From: Deltaproteobacteria bacterium
GTDB taxonomy: Bacteria; Myxococcota_A; UBA9160; SMWR01
NCBI GenBank assembly: GCA_019310965.1
Contig: JAFDDG010000034.1
Coordinates: 1 to 39,037, forward strand
Direction: 5' to 3'
DNA: 39,037 nt
Shown here: positions 15,354-23,905 of the stretch, in pieces
How the letters are laid out: each line of letters opens with the position of its first letter
How positions within the stretch are numbered: position 1 is the stretch's first letter
Translations under genes and position numbers: made by a program
The notes under the pieces: model-generated
The model's input: the letters and a program-made list of their open reading frames with translations, nothing else
Databases searched by the model: none
Told to the model about the DNA's origin: nothing

Positions 15354-18242
15354 CTAGGAATCGGCGTCCGATGCGCTCGCAGCCGCTGCGCTGGGCGCGC
15401 TGGCGGCCTTCTTGCGCGGCGACGCCTTGCGCGTCGCCGCCTTCTTCGATGTCTTCTTCGCGGCCTTCTTCTTGGCCGTCTTCTTCTTCGTCGTCTTCTT
15501 CGCGGTCTTCTTCTTGCTTGCCTTCTTCTTGCTTGCCTTCTTCTTGCCGGCCTGCTTCTTGCCAGCCTTCTTCTTGCCGGCCTTCTTCTTGCCGGCCTTC
15601 TTGCCCCGACCGGGCTCGCGCGGCTGGAACTCGAAGCCGTGCCGTCCGTTCGGCTTCAGAACCAGCGTGGCCGAGAAGGGTCGACCGAAGCGCGACGTAA
15701 AGTCAGTCAAGAGCTCCGTGCGGCCCTTCTTCAGATAGGCCTCGGCTTCGTCGCGCACGATCTCCCGCTTGCAGACCGTTCGGGGGAAGGCGAGGCCGCA
15801 CGGCTCCGGTGCGTCCGGGTCCGGTTCGAGCTGGGCCTTCTTCCGCGCCTCCGAGGGCTTCTCGCCGGCCTTGATCAGCTCGGCCTTGCGCGCGAGTTCC
15901 GCGGCCTTCTCGGCCTGCACGCGGATCTCGTTCTCGCAGATGAACAACGTCGGCGTCTCGACGATGTTGAAGCCCGCGTGGAAGGGACATGCACCGAGCG
16001 GATCCGGGTTCACCTCGTACTCGGGCTGGTCGGACACGCCCTCGCCCTCGTTGTAACCGAGGGAGCGCACCTTGACCTTCCAGTCCTCGTCGGGGAGAAG
16101 CTCGAGGTAGCCGCGGTAGGTGCGACCGTTGCGGGCGGTGAAACCGTCGAGCTCTCCCGTGCGGCCTTCGGCGATCAGCGCCTTCACGGTGCCGCGGTCG
16201 AGATAGCGCCCGGAGGTGTCCTTCCAGAAACGCACCGGACAGTCGCCTTCGCGCTCGACGTCGGGCTCTTCCTTGCAGCGGTAGAACCAGGCCATCTCGA
16301 TCACCGGCTTCTTGCAGCCGGGACACTCGCCGAGGCTCTCATTCAGATCGTAGAGCTCGTCATACTCGAAGGTCTTCGCCGTATCGACGATGGCGCTGGC
16401 ATAGGTCGCCATCTCACTCATGAAGTCGTCAGCGCTGCGCTCCCCCTTCTCCACCTGCATCAAGTGGTACTCGATCTCACCGGTCAACTTGGGCGAGGTG
16501 AGGCGCTCGATGTCGATGCGTTCGAGCGTGTCGATGAGTCGAATACCCTTGACCGTCGGGCGCAGCGACTTGTCCGCGCGCACTACGTAGCTCTTGGCGA
16601 TCAGGTTTTCGATGATGTCCGCACGAGTGGCCGGCGTTCCGATGCCTTTCTCGTGCAGTGCGGCCGCGAGGTTTTCGTCCTCGATCTGCTTGCCCGCGTT
16701 CTCCATCAATGAGAGCAGGCGCGCCTCGGTGATGCGAGGCGGCGGCTTGGTCTGCTCGGCTTCGACCTCAGCCCGCCTGGCGGTAACCGCGATGCCGCCG
16801 ATCTCGTTCTGGCCTGGCGCCAGGGGCGCCAGCTCCTGGGTCGCGGTCTCCTCCGTCACCGGCGGCAGCACTGCCCGCCAGCCGAGCTCCTCGAGCACCC
16901 GGGCTCGGGCGCGGAAACTCTCTCCCTCGACGACGCACACCCGCTCGACCCGCTCCCACAGCGCCGGGGGATGGAACGCACCGAGAAAACGCCGCACCAC
17001 CAGGTCGAAGAGCCGCCGATCGTCGCCGGTGAGAGGCTGTTCCGGCAGGTTGCCGGTGGGCACGATCGCGAAGTGATCCGACACCCCTTCATCGTTGAAG
17101 ATACGTTTGTCGTTCTCCAGACCCTCGCGCTGCAGGCGCTCGGCGCTCTTCGCGTAGTCCGGGAAGCCCTCCTCGCCGTGGCCACCCGCGCCGGCGAGCG
17201 CCCCGAGCACATCGTCGACGATGCTGCGGTAATCCTCGGGGAGGCAACGCGAATCGGTTCGCGGATAGGTGAGCACCTTGTGTCGCTCGTACAACCTCTG
17301 AGCGGCGGACAGCGCGCGCCGGGCCGACCAGCCAAAGCGACGGTTGGCCTCTCGCTGGAGGCTCGTGAGATCGAAGAGCGGCGGCGCAGATTCCCGCGAC
17401 GGTTTGCGGGTCTCGCTGGCCTCGCCCGACCGGTTGGCCACCCTTGCGGCGATGGCGTTGGCCCGCTCCTCGTCGAAGAGGCGGTCCTCACGGGCCTGCT
17501 CGTCCTCGCCCTGCTTGAAATCCGGGGCGAACCAGTGGGCGACCCATTCCACGCCGGCGTGGTCGAAGGTGGCCGAGACCTTCCAGTACGGCACCGGTTG
17601 GAAGGCCAGCACCTCGAGCTCGCGTGCCACCAGGAGCGCCAGCGTCGGTGTCTGAACCCGCCCCGCCGACCAGGCGGTCTTCTCCTTGCGACTCTTCAGC
17701 CGCTTGGTGAGAGCGCGGGTAGCGTTCATGCCGATCAACCAGTCCGTGCGCGCACGGCAGGCCGCCGCGGCCGCGAGCCCGTCGAGATCCGAGCCCGGCA
17801 GCAGCGAGTCGAAACCCTTGCGAATCGCGTTGGTCGTCATCGACTGCAGCCAGAGCCGCAGGGTCGGCTTCTCCGACTCCAGGTGCTCGACGATCTCGCG
17901 AAAGATCAACTCCCCCTCGCGACCCGCGTCACACGCGTTCACCACGGTGTCGACATCCTCGCGGGCCAGCAGCTTCTTGATCGTGCGGATGCGCTCGCTC
18001 TGTCCGGACTTCGGCCGGTAGGAGAACCGCTCCGGCAGGATCGGCAGGTTGTCGAGGGTCCAGCGCTTGTAGACCGGGTCGACCTCCTCCGGCGGCAGCA
18101 GCTCGAAGAGATGCCCCACAGCGAAGGTCACGACGTAGCCGTCGTTCTCCAGCCAGCCGTCGTGGTCCGTACAGCCTCCGAGCACCGCGGCGATGTCGCG
18201 GGCGACGCTCGGCTTCTCCGCAATGACGAGGAACTTGCCCAC
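15354..18242 (-). CDS. topB: DNA topoisomerase III (type IA) with histone-like lysine-rich tail
   Basis: 962-aa type IA topoisomerase that passes single strands and resolves linked DNA. The GTG at 18242 is chosen because it follows GAGGAG and gives the expected VGKFLVIAEKPSVARDIA; the frame extends 27 codons upstream without homology. The Toprim acidic motif is DAGREGELIFREIVEHLES, and the active-site tyrosine is Y326 in LTYPRTDSRCLPEDY. A zinc-ribbon-like segment (CPGCKKP, later CP) and two or three topoisomerase C-terminal repeats follow, containing GRTYRGYLEL and FGRPFSATLVL. The last ~90 residues are a lysine/alanine tail of KKxxK units (GKKKAGKKKA type), like histone H1 or bacterial Hc1 tails, probably for DNA binding. 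It is separated from both minus-strand neighbours by more than 200 bp. Confidence 0.95.
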   Translation of the reverse strand: MGKFLVIAEKPSVARDIAAVLGGCTDHDGWLENDGYVVTFAVGHLFELLPPEEVDPVYKRWTLDNLPILPERFSYRPKSGQSERIRTIKKLLAREDVDTVVNACDAGREGELIFREIVEHLESEKPTLRLWLQSMTTNAIRKGFDSLLPGSDLDGLAAAAACRARTDWLIGMNATRALTKRLKSRKEKTAWSAGRVQTPTLALLVARELEVLAFQPVPYWKVSATFDHAGVEWVAHWFAPDFKQGEDEQAREDRLFDEERANAIAARVANRSGEASETRKPSRESAPPLFDLTSLQREANRRFGWSARRALSAAQRLYERHKVLTYPRTDSRCLPEDYRSIVDDVLGALAGAGGHGEEGFPDYAKSAERLQREGLENDKRIFNDEGVSDHFAIVPTGNLPEQPLTGDDRRLFDLVVRRFLGAFHPPALWERVERVCVVEGESFRARARVLEELGWRAVLPPVTEETATQELAPLAPGQNEIGGIAVTARRAEVEAEQTKPPPRITEARLLSLMENAGKQIEDENLAAALHEKGIGTPATRADIIENLIAKSYVVRADKSLRPTVKGIRLIDTLERIDIERLTSPKLTGEIEYHLMQVEKGERSADDFMSEMATYASAIVDTAKTFEYDELYDLNESLGECPGCKKPVIEMAWFYRCKEEPDVEREGDCPVRFWKDTSGRYLDRGTVKALIAEGRTGELDGFTARNGRTYRGYLELLPDEDWKVKVRSLGYNEGEGVSDQPEYEVNPDPLGACPFHAGFNIVETPTLFICENEIRVQAEKAAELARKAELIKAGEKPSEARKKAQLEPDPDAPEPCGLAFPRTVCKREIVRDEAEAYLKKGRTELLTDFTSRFGRPFSATLVLKPNGRHGFEFQPREPGRGKKAGKKKAGKKKAGKKQAGKKKASKKKASKKKTAKKTTKKKTAKKKAAKKTSKKAATRKASPRKKAASAPSAAAASASDADS

Positions 18243-18455
18243 CGGTCTCCTCAGCCCCCCAGGGGAGTTACTCGGTTGATGCTTCGCGCCCATCCATTTA
18301 GCCCGGGCCCCCGAAACTGGCAAATCGGGCCCGTCCGGTCGCTCTCGACCCGATGTGGTTCGGGCGGTGGACCGGGAGCTTGAGCGAAAACCGGAAACGC
18401 GACGGGGACAGCCACGGAAGTCACCGTCTATACAGCGGTTTTATCTGTCTGACCG

Positions 18456-19751
18456 TCAGGGCCCGGGCACCAGCTCCGCCGGCAGCGGCATCAGATTCCA
18501 GGTGAAAATGGGCCGCCCATCGCGGCGCTGGTGGAGTGTCTCGCGCACCGCCCGTCCGCCATCCCAGCGGTAGCGGCGAATGGCCTTGTCGGCGTCGCTG
18601 GCGACGTAGAGCTCATCGACCCCGTCGCCATCCAGGTCTGTGAGAATGCTGGCGTGCTCGAAGCCGCCGGAGTCGGCGTCGATCTGCTCCGCCCGCCAGC
18701 TCTGGTTCACATCCGCGCCAGGCCGCAGCAGCCAGACCCCCGCCTTGTAGGCGGCCGCCACCAGCTCGAGCTTGCCGTCGCCGTCGACGTCGCCCGCAGT
18801 GAGGAAGCGACACAGCTGGTCTTCCAGGGTCGCAATCACGACGCCCTGGTCTGCCGGGGTAGCGGCCTCGTAACGGCGGATCTCCACCGGGTCGACCAGC
18901 TTCTTATTCTCCAGATGTCCCTCCACGACGACGTAGAGCTCGTCGCGGCCGTCCCCGTCGACGTCCTCCACGAGGATCTCCTTGGCGTGGCGCTCGCCGA
19001 GATCCGCCACCACGCTGGGACCCTCACCCCGGGCGGGCACGTAGCGCACGACCTGGCCACGCTGGGGCGTACCGTCGAGTCGGTTGGGCTCGCTCGGCGT
19101 CGCGTACACCTCGAGCACGCCGTCGCCGTCCAGGTCGCCGATCTCGATCTCGTGCACGAAGGTATTGGGCTTGGCATCGAGCTCCACGACGGAAAAGCCG
19201 TCCGCTTCGGGCCGAAGCACCGCGACGACGCCCTGGTCGTGGGTCGCCACGGCGATGCTGGCCTTGCCGTCGCCATACAGGTCGCCCACTTCGGCGTCGC
19301 GCATGCGGCTGAACTTGCCGCCGAAGTCCTGGGTCCAATGGGTGGTCGGCACCAGAGCGCTGCCCTGCTTCGCCCAGGTCTTCACCGTGGCGGCGGTTCC
19401 CGCCACGGTCAGGATCACGTCCTCGCCGCCGCCGCTGTAGAGCATCGCCTTGTGAAAGACGTTGCTATCGGCATCGTCGAGAGTGCGCGTCCGCCACTCA
19501 CCGCCCTCGCGAAACAAGAACTCGAGCTGCGCCGGACCCGGCACCGACTTCCCATCCTTTTCCACGAACTGGGCCAGGGCGAGCACGATGCCGCGCGGAT
19601 AGGAGGCGGGCTCGTCGCTGGCCGCCTCCGGCCCGGGTTCGGGGGTCGGCGTGGCAGCGGAACCCGTCGAAGCAGCCGGCTCAGACGGCTCGGGCCCGCA
19701 TGCGGCGCAGAACAGCAGCACCAGACTGAGGGCGACGATTCGAACGGGCAT
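18456..19751 (-). CDS. FG-GAP/VCBS-repeat lipoprotein
   Basis: 431-aa exported lipoprotein. The N-terminus is a short signal with lipidation at about C18 (LVLLFCAAC), followed by a proline/alanine/serine-rich spacer to about residue 50. The rest is a beta-propeller-like domain with five calcium-binding loops: GDLYGDGK, GDLDGDGV, EDVDGDGR, GDVDGDGK and TDLDGDGV. Such FG-GAP/VCBS proteins usually act as extracellular or periplasmic binding or scaffold proteins; no substrate can be read from the sequence. It diverges from hisS with 76 bp between the starts, and is transcribed toward topB with about 210 bp between them. No catalytic motif is seen. Confidence 0.88.
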   Translation of the reverse strand: MPVRIVALSLVLLFCAACGPEPSEPAASTGSAATPTPEPGPEAASDEPASYPRGIVLALAQFVEKDGKSVPGPAQLEFLFREGGEWRTRTLDDADSNVFHKAMLYSGGGEDVILTVAGTAATVKTWAKQGSALVPTTHWTQDFGGKFSRMRDAEVGDLYGDGKASIAVATHDQGVVAVLRPEADGFSVVELDAKPNTFVHEIEIGDLDGDGVLEVYATPSEPNRLDGTPQRGQVVRYVPARGEGPSVVADLGERHAKEILVEDVDGDGRDELYVVVEGHLENKKLVDPVEIRRYEAATPADQGVVIATLEDQLCRFLTAGDVDGDGKLELVAAAYKAGVWLLRPGADVNQSWRAEQIDADSGGFEHASILTDLDGDGVDELYVASDADKAIRRYRWDGGRAVRETLHQRRDGRPIFTWNLMPLPAELVPGP

Positions 19752-19827
19752 GGCGGTTCCTCCTGCGAAGGGGACTTGTTTAGCAACCCCGGGGTGCGAT
19801 CGACAGTAGATCTGGTATCTCGGGCGC

Positions 19828-21105
19828 GTGGCCCAGAAACTCCAGCCGCCCCGCGGTACCCGTGACTTCTACCCCGAGGAGCTGCGCGTCCGAAGCTGGC
19901 TGTTCGCTCATTTCCGAGCCGTCGCGGATGGCTTCGGCTTCGAAGAAGTCGATGCGCCGGTGGTCGAGCACGAGGAGCTGTTCACCCGCAAGGCGGGCGA
20001 GGAGATCGTAGAGCAGCTCTACCACTTCGAGCTGCACGGCCGGCGGCTGGCGCTGCGCCCGGAGATGACACCCTCGATCGCACGCATGGTGATGGCCCGG
20101 GCGGGAAGCCTGCCGCTGCCGGCGCGCTGGTTCGCGCTGACGCAGAACTGGCGCTATGAGCGCATGACCCGAGGCCGGCGCCGCGAGCACTACCAGTGGA
20201 ACATGGACGTGTGGGGAGAGCCACGCATCACTGCCGAGGCGGAGCTGATCGGCGCCATCTTCGCGTTGCTCGACCGGCTGGGCGTACCCAGGGATGCCGT
20301 CCGGATGCGGCTGAGCAGCCGCGCGCTACTCGAGGAGACGCTGCGCGCCGGCGTGCTGGCGCGGCGGCCGGAAGCCTTCGCCCCACTCTGCGTGGTGATC
20401 GACAAGCTCGACAAGATCGGCGCGGACGCCGTGGTGGACCTGCTCACGGATCCCCAGGGCAAGGTGCAGCTGGCGCGGCCCGACGCGCAGCAGGTGGTGG
20501 ACTGGCTGGGGCTGCGCGACCTCGAGACCGCCGCGGAGGGGCTGGCAGCCGATGCGGCGCCACGTGCCCAGCTCGCGGAGCTCTTCGACTGGCTCGATGC
20601 GTACGGCGTCGCGGATCGCGTGGAGTTCGACACCTCGATCGTGCGCGGCCTGGCGTACTACACCGGCACGGTCTTCGAGGCCTTCGACACCGCGCGCAAC
20701 CTGCGCGCCATCTGCGGTGGCGGGCGTTACGACCGGCTGCTCCAGACCCTCGGCGGCCCGGCGCTGCCGGCCGTCGGCTTCGGTTTCGGAGACGTCGTGA
20801 TCCTCGAGCTGCTGCAGGATCTCGGCTCGTTGCCCGAGCTGCCGCGCGAGCTCGACGCGGTGGTGTTCGCCTTCGGCGATGCCGAGCGACCGGCCGCGAT
20901 CCGACTCGCCGCCCAGCTGCGCGGCGCAGGCGAGCGCGTGGAGCTGGTGCTGGCGAACGCAAAGCTGAAGCGCGTGCTGGCAGACGCCAGCCGCTCCGGG
21001 GCACTGCGTGTCTATCTGGTCGGGCCGGACGAGGTGACCCACGGCGAGGCGCTGGTCCGGGATCTGGCCAGCGGCGAGCAGAGCCGCCACCCACTGCCCG
21101 TCTGA
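19828..21105 (+). CDS. hisS: Histidyl-tRNA synthetase
   Basis: 425-aa class II aminoacyl-tRNA synthetase that charges tRNA-His. Motif 1 region is PPRGTRDFYPEEL, motif 2 is RYERMTRGRRREHYQWNMD, and the histidine-specific motif is VRGLAYYTGTVFEAFD with GGGRYDRLL and the glycine-rich motif 3 (PAVGFGFGDVVI). The C-terminal anticodon-binding domain (about 330-425) is present, which argues against the HisZ regulatory paralogue. Motif 2 reads MTRGRRREHYQ instead of the common bacterial PQKGRxRQFHQ type; as I recall, this resembles plant organellar and some planctomycete enzymes. The start is GTG at 19828, just before the conserved N-terminus. The gene is first of a hisS-speA-xthA run. Confidence 0.95.
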   Translation: MAQKLQPPRGTRDFYPEELRVRSWLFAHFRAVADGFGFEEVDAPVVEHEELFTRKAGEEIVEQLYHFELHGRRLALRPEMTPSIARMVMARAGSLPLPARWFALTQNWRYERMTRGRRREHYQWNMDVWGEPRITAEAELIGAIFALLDRLGVPRDAVRMRLSSRALLEETLRAGVLARRPEAFAPLCVVIDKLDKIGADAVVDLLTDPQGKVQLARPDAQQVVDWLGLRDLETAAEGLAADAAPRAQLAELFDWLDAYGVADRVEFDTSIVRGLAYYTGTVFEAFDTARNLRAICGGGRYDRLLQTLGGPALPAVGFGFGDVVILELLQDLGSLPELPRELDAVVFAFGDAERPAAIRLAAQLRGAGERVELVLANAKLKRVLADASRSGALRVYLVGPDEVTHGEALVRDLASGEQSRHPLPV

Positions 21106-21204
21106 GGCAAGCACAGCCACGACGCGGTGGGGCTGCGAAGATTCGCCTAGACTATGCCCTGCCCGCCCGCTGCCGTGCGGTGGGAACGCTGGGGGAGACG
21201 CGCC

Positions 21205-23109
21205 ATGCGCCGCGGGTGGACGATTCGCGACAGCCTCGAGCTCTACAGCGTCCCCAACTGGGGCGATGGCTTCTTCGGCATCAACACCGACGGCAACGTG
21301 ACGGTGAACCCGCAGCGCGACGCCGGTCCCGCGGTCGATCTTCTCGAGCTCACGCGCAACCTGCAACGTCGCGGGCTGCGCACCCCACTATTGGTGCGCT
21401 TCTCGGACATCCTCGCTGCGCGGGTGGCGGCCATCTCGGACGCCTTTCAGAAAGCGATCCGCGACTACGAATACCGGGGCGCCTACCGCGGCGTCTACCC
21501 GATCAAGGTGAACCAACAGCGGCACGTGGTGGAAGAGATCGTACAGCACGGCGCGGCCGCCGGTGTCGGGCTCGAGGCCGGGAGCAAGCCCGAGCTGCTG
21601 ATTGCGCTGGCGCTGCTCGACACGCCGGACGCTCGCATCATCTGCAACGGCTACAAGGATCGTGCCTACATCGAGCTGGCGCTGCTGGCGCAGAAACTCG
21701 GCCGCACGCCGATCGTGGTCATCGACCGGTTCCACGAGATCGACCTGGTCCTGAAGACCGCTCGCGATCTCGGCATCCGGCCGCACCTGGGCGTGCGTGC
21801 TCGGCTCACCAGCAAGGGCGCCGGCAAATGGGGCGAATCCACCGGCGACCGCTCGAAGTTCGGGCTCTCCGCACTCGAAATGGTGAACGCCGTCGAGCGG
21901 CTGCGCGCCGAGGACATGCTCGACTGTCTGGAACTCCTGCACTTCCACATCGGATCGCAGATCACGGCGATCCGGGCGCACAAGGAGGCGCTGGCCGAAG
22001 CCGTGCGCATCTTCGTCGGACTGCAGCAACTCGGCGCCACACCCAACTGCATCGACGTAGGCGGTGGGCTCGGCGTCGACTACGACGGATCGAGCACGAA
22101 CTTTCACTCGTCGATGAACTACTCCACCCAGGAGTACGCCAACGACGTGGTCGCGGCGATCCAGGGCGCCTGCGACGAGGCGGGGATCGCGCACCCGGAC
22201 ATCGTCACCGAATCCGGACGCGCGATGGTCGCGCACCACTCCGTGTTGATCTTCGACGTGCTGGGGGTCAACCAGATGAGCGCGGGCGAGCAACCGCGCC
22301 CGGTGACCGATACCGACCACAAGGTGATCCAGGAGCTCGCGGAGATCTACCAAGGGGTCACGAGGAAGAACGTGCAGGAGTCCTACCACGACCTGCTGCA
22401 GCTCAAGGAGGAGGCCGCCACGCTCTTCTCCCTGGGCTACCTCGATCTCGAGGAGCGCGCACGGGTCGAACGGCTCTTTTGGAGCTGTTGCGAGAAAGTC
22501 CTGCGCATCGCGCGCGAGCTGCCCGAGATCCCCGAAGATCTCGAAGATCTCGAACGGGGTCTCGCCGACACCTACTACGGCAATTTGTCGGTCTTCCAGA
22601 GCGCGCCGGACCACTGGGCGGTAAAGCAGCTCTTTCCGGTCATGCCGATCCACCGCCTCAACGAAGAGCCGAACCGACGCGGTGTATTCGCGGACCTCAC
22701 TTGCGACAGCGACGGAAAGATCGACAAGTTCATCGACCATCGGGACGTGAAGGACGTGCTCGAACTGCACGCCTACACCGGCGCGCCCTACTACATCGCC
22801 ATGTTCCTGGTCGGCGCTTACCAGGAGATCCTCGGCGACCTGCACAACCTCTTCGGCGACACGGATGCAGTGCATGTGCGCGTCGAAGCAGACGGAAGCT
22901 ACAGCGTCGACCACGTCGTCGAGGGCGACTCCGTGGACGACGTGCTCCACTACGTGCAGTACGACCGCCGCACGTTGATCGAGAAGGTGCGACGCACGGT
23001 CGAGACCGCGCTGCGCAGCAACCGAATCAGCATCGAGGAATCTGCACGCCTGCGCCGACGCTACCAGCAGGGCCTCGAAGAATACACCTACCTGACCCGC
23101 GACGACTGA
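21205..23109 (+). CDS. speA: Biosynthetic arginine decarboxylase
   Basis: 634-aa PLP enzyme converting arginine to agmatine plus CO2, the first step of putrescine synthesis from arginine. The N-terminus WTIRDSLELYSVPNWGDGFF is the usual SpeA start. The PLP lysine is K101 in VYPIKVNQQ, and the barrel carries GLEAGSKPELL, HFHIGSQI and the phosphate-binding DVGGGLGVDY. The C-terminal Greek-key domain has VIDHRDVKDVLELH-like sequence, and PYYIAMFLVGAYQEILGDLHNLFGD is highly typical. The start ATG at 21205 is preferred over the in-frame ATG at 21154 because it follows GGGGGAG and fits the family's N-terminus. The stop is 10 bases before xthA, so the two may be co-transcribed. Confidence 0.95.
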   Translation: MRRGWTIRDSLELYSVPNWGDGFFGINTDGNVTVNPQRDAGPAVDLLELTRNLQRRGLRTPLLVRFSDILAARVAAISDAFQKAIRDYEYRGAYRGVYPIKVNQQRHVVEEIVQHGAAAGVGLEAGSKPELLIALALLDTPDARIICNGYKDRAYIELALLAQKLGRTPIVVIDRFHEIDLVLKTARDLGIRPHLGVRARLTSKGAGKWGESTGDRSKFGLSALEMVNAVERLRAEDMLDCLELLHFHIGSQITAIRAHKEALAEAVRIFVGLQQLGATPNCIDVGGGLGVDYDGSSTNFHSSMNYSTQEYANDVVAAIQGACDEAGIAHPDIVTESGRAMVAHHSVLIFDVLGVNQMSAGEQPRPVTDTDHKVIQELAEIYQGVTRKNVQESYHDLLQLKEEAATLFSLGYLDLEERARVERLFWSCCEKVLRIARELPEIPEDLEDLERGLADTYYGNLSVFQSAPDHWAVKQLFPVMPIHRLNEEPNRRGVFADLTCDSDGKIDKFIDHRDVKDVLELHAYTGAPYYIAMFLVGAYQEILGDLHNLFGDTDAVHVRVEADGSYSVDHVVEGDSVDDVLHYVQYDRRTLIEKVRRTVETALRSNRISIEESARLRRRYQQGLEEYTYLTRDD

Positions 23110-23119
23110 TCCTGCCCGC

Positions 23120-23905
23120 GTGCGCATCATATCCTGGAACGTCAACGGGCTGCGCGCTTGTGCCAAGAAGGGCTTCGGTCGCTGGCTTGGCCGCTGCCGC
23201 GCAGAAATCGTCGGCATCCAGGAGGTGCGCGCGCGCAAGGAGCAGTTGCCCGAGCGCGTGCGCGCGCCGAATCGTTGGCACACTCACTTCGTCCACGCCG
23301 AGAAGGCCGGCTACAGCGGCGTCGGGCTCTACGCGCGGCGGCAGCCCGACCGAGTCGAAATATCGCTCGACGCGAAGCACTTCGATCACGAGGGACGCGT
23401 GCAGCTCGCGCACTTCGGGAGGCTCGTCGTCGCGAACATCTATTTTCCGCAGGGCAACGGCACGCAACGCGACAATAGCCGCGTGCCCTACAAGCTCGAC
23501 TTCCAGGCTGCGGTCCTGGAGCGAGTCGAGAAATTGCGACGCGGCGGCAAACGCGTGCTGGTGATGGGGGACTTCAACACGGCGCACCGGGAGATCGACC
23601 TGGCGCGGCCAAAGCAAAACCGCGAAAACAGCGGCTTCTTGCCGGAGGAGTGCGCGGAGCTGGACCGCTGGGTCGCGAGGGGCTGGAGCGATACGTTCCG
23701 GTGCTTCGAAAACGGCGGCGGGCACTTTTCGTGGTGGAGCCAGCGCTTCGGCGTGCGCGCCAAGAACATCGGTTGGCGCCTCGACTACGTCTTCGCCTCG
23801 CCGGCCGCCATGCGCTTCGTGCAGGGCGCCTTCATTCATCCGAACGCGGCCGGCTCCGACCACTGCCCGGTCGGCGTCGACGTCGATCCGTCGATCTGCG
23901 ACTGA
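23120..23905 (+). CDS. xthA: Exodeoxyribonuclease III
   Basis: 261-aa apurinic/apyrimidinic endonuclease and 3'-5' exonuclease of base-excision repair. Catalytic motifs of the EEP family are complete: WNVNGLRA (N7, N9), E35 in GIQEVRA, Y in NIYFPQGN, GDFNTAHREIDL, the late segment WRLDYVFAS and the terminal SDHCPVGVDVD. The GTG start at 23120 gives MRIISWNVNG, as in other members. It begins 10 bases after speA. Its last 74 bases overlap the end of the convergent acyl-CoA synthetase gene; the conserved SDHCPVGVDVD ending shows that the xthA reading is genuine right to the overlap. Confidence 0.95.
   Translation: MRIISWNVNGLRACAKKGFGRWLGRCRAEIVGIQEVRARKEQLPERVRAPNRWHTHFVHAEKAGYSGVGLYARRQPDRVEISLDAKHFDHEGRVQLAHFGRLVVANIYFPQGNGTQRDNSRVPYKLDFQAAVLERVEKLRRGGKRVLVMGDFNTAHREIDLARPKQNRENSGFLPEECAELDRWVARGWSDTFRCFENGGGHFSWWSQRFGVRAKNIGWRLDYVFASPAAMRFVQGAFIHPNAAGSDHCPVGVDVDPSICD

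Noticed and set aside
18401..18428. GACGGGGACAG...CACCGTC, resembling a REP fragment
   Set aside because: Only five-base ends pair (GACGG/CCGTC), too weak to call next to the strong element at 5603-5690.
19828..21105. HisZ (ATP phosphoribosyltransferase regulatory subunit) as identity
   Set aside because: The histidine-specific motif and the anticodon-binding domain are both present, and no hisG is nearby.
20196..23564. 1122-codon plus-strand frame across hisS, speA and xthA
   Set aside because: Runs in another frame through three well-supported genes; low-complexity arginine-rich product.
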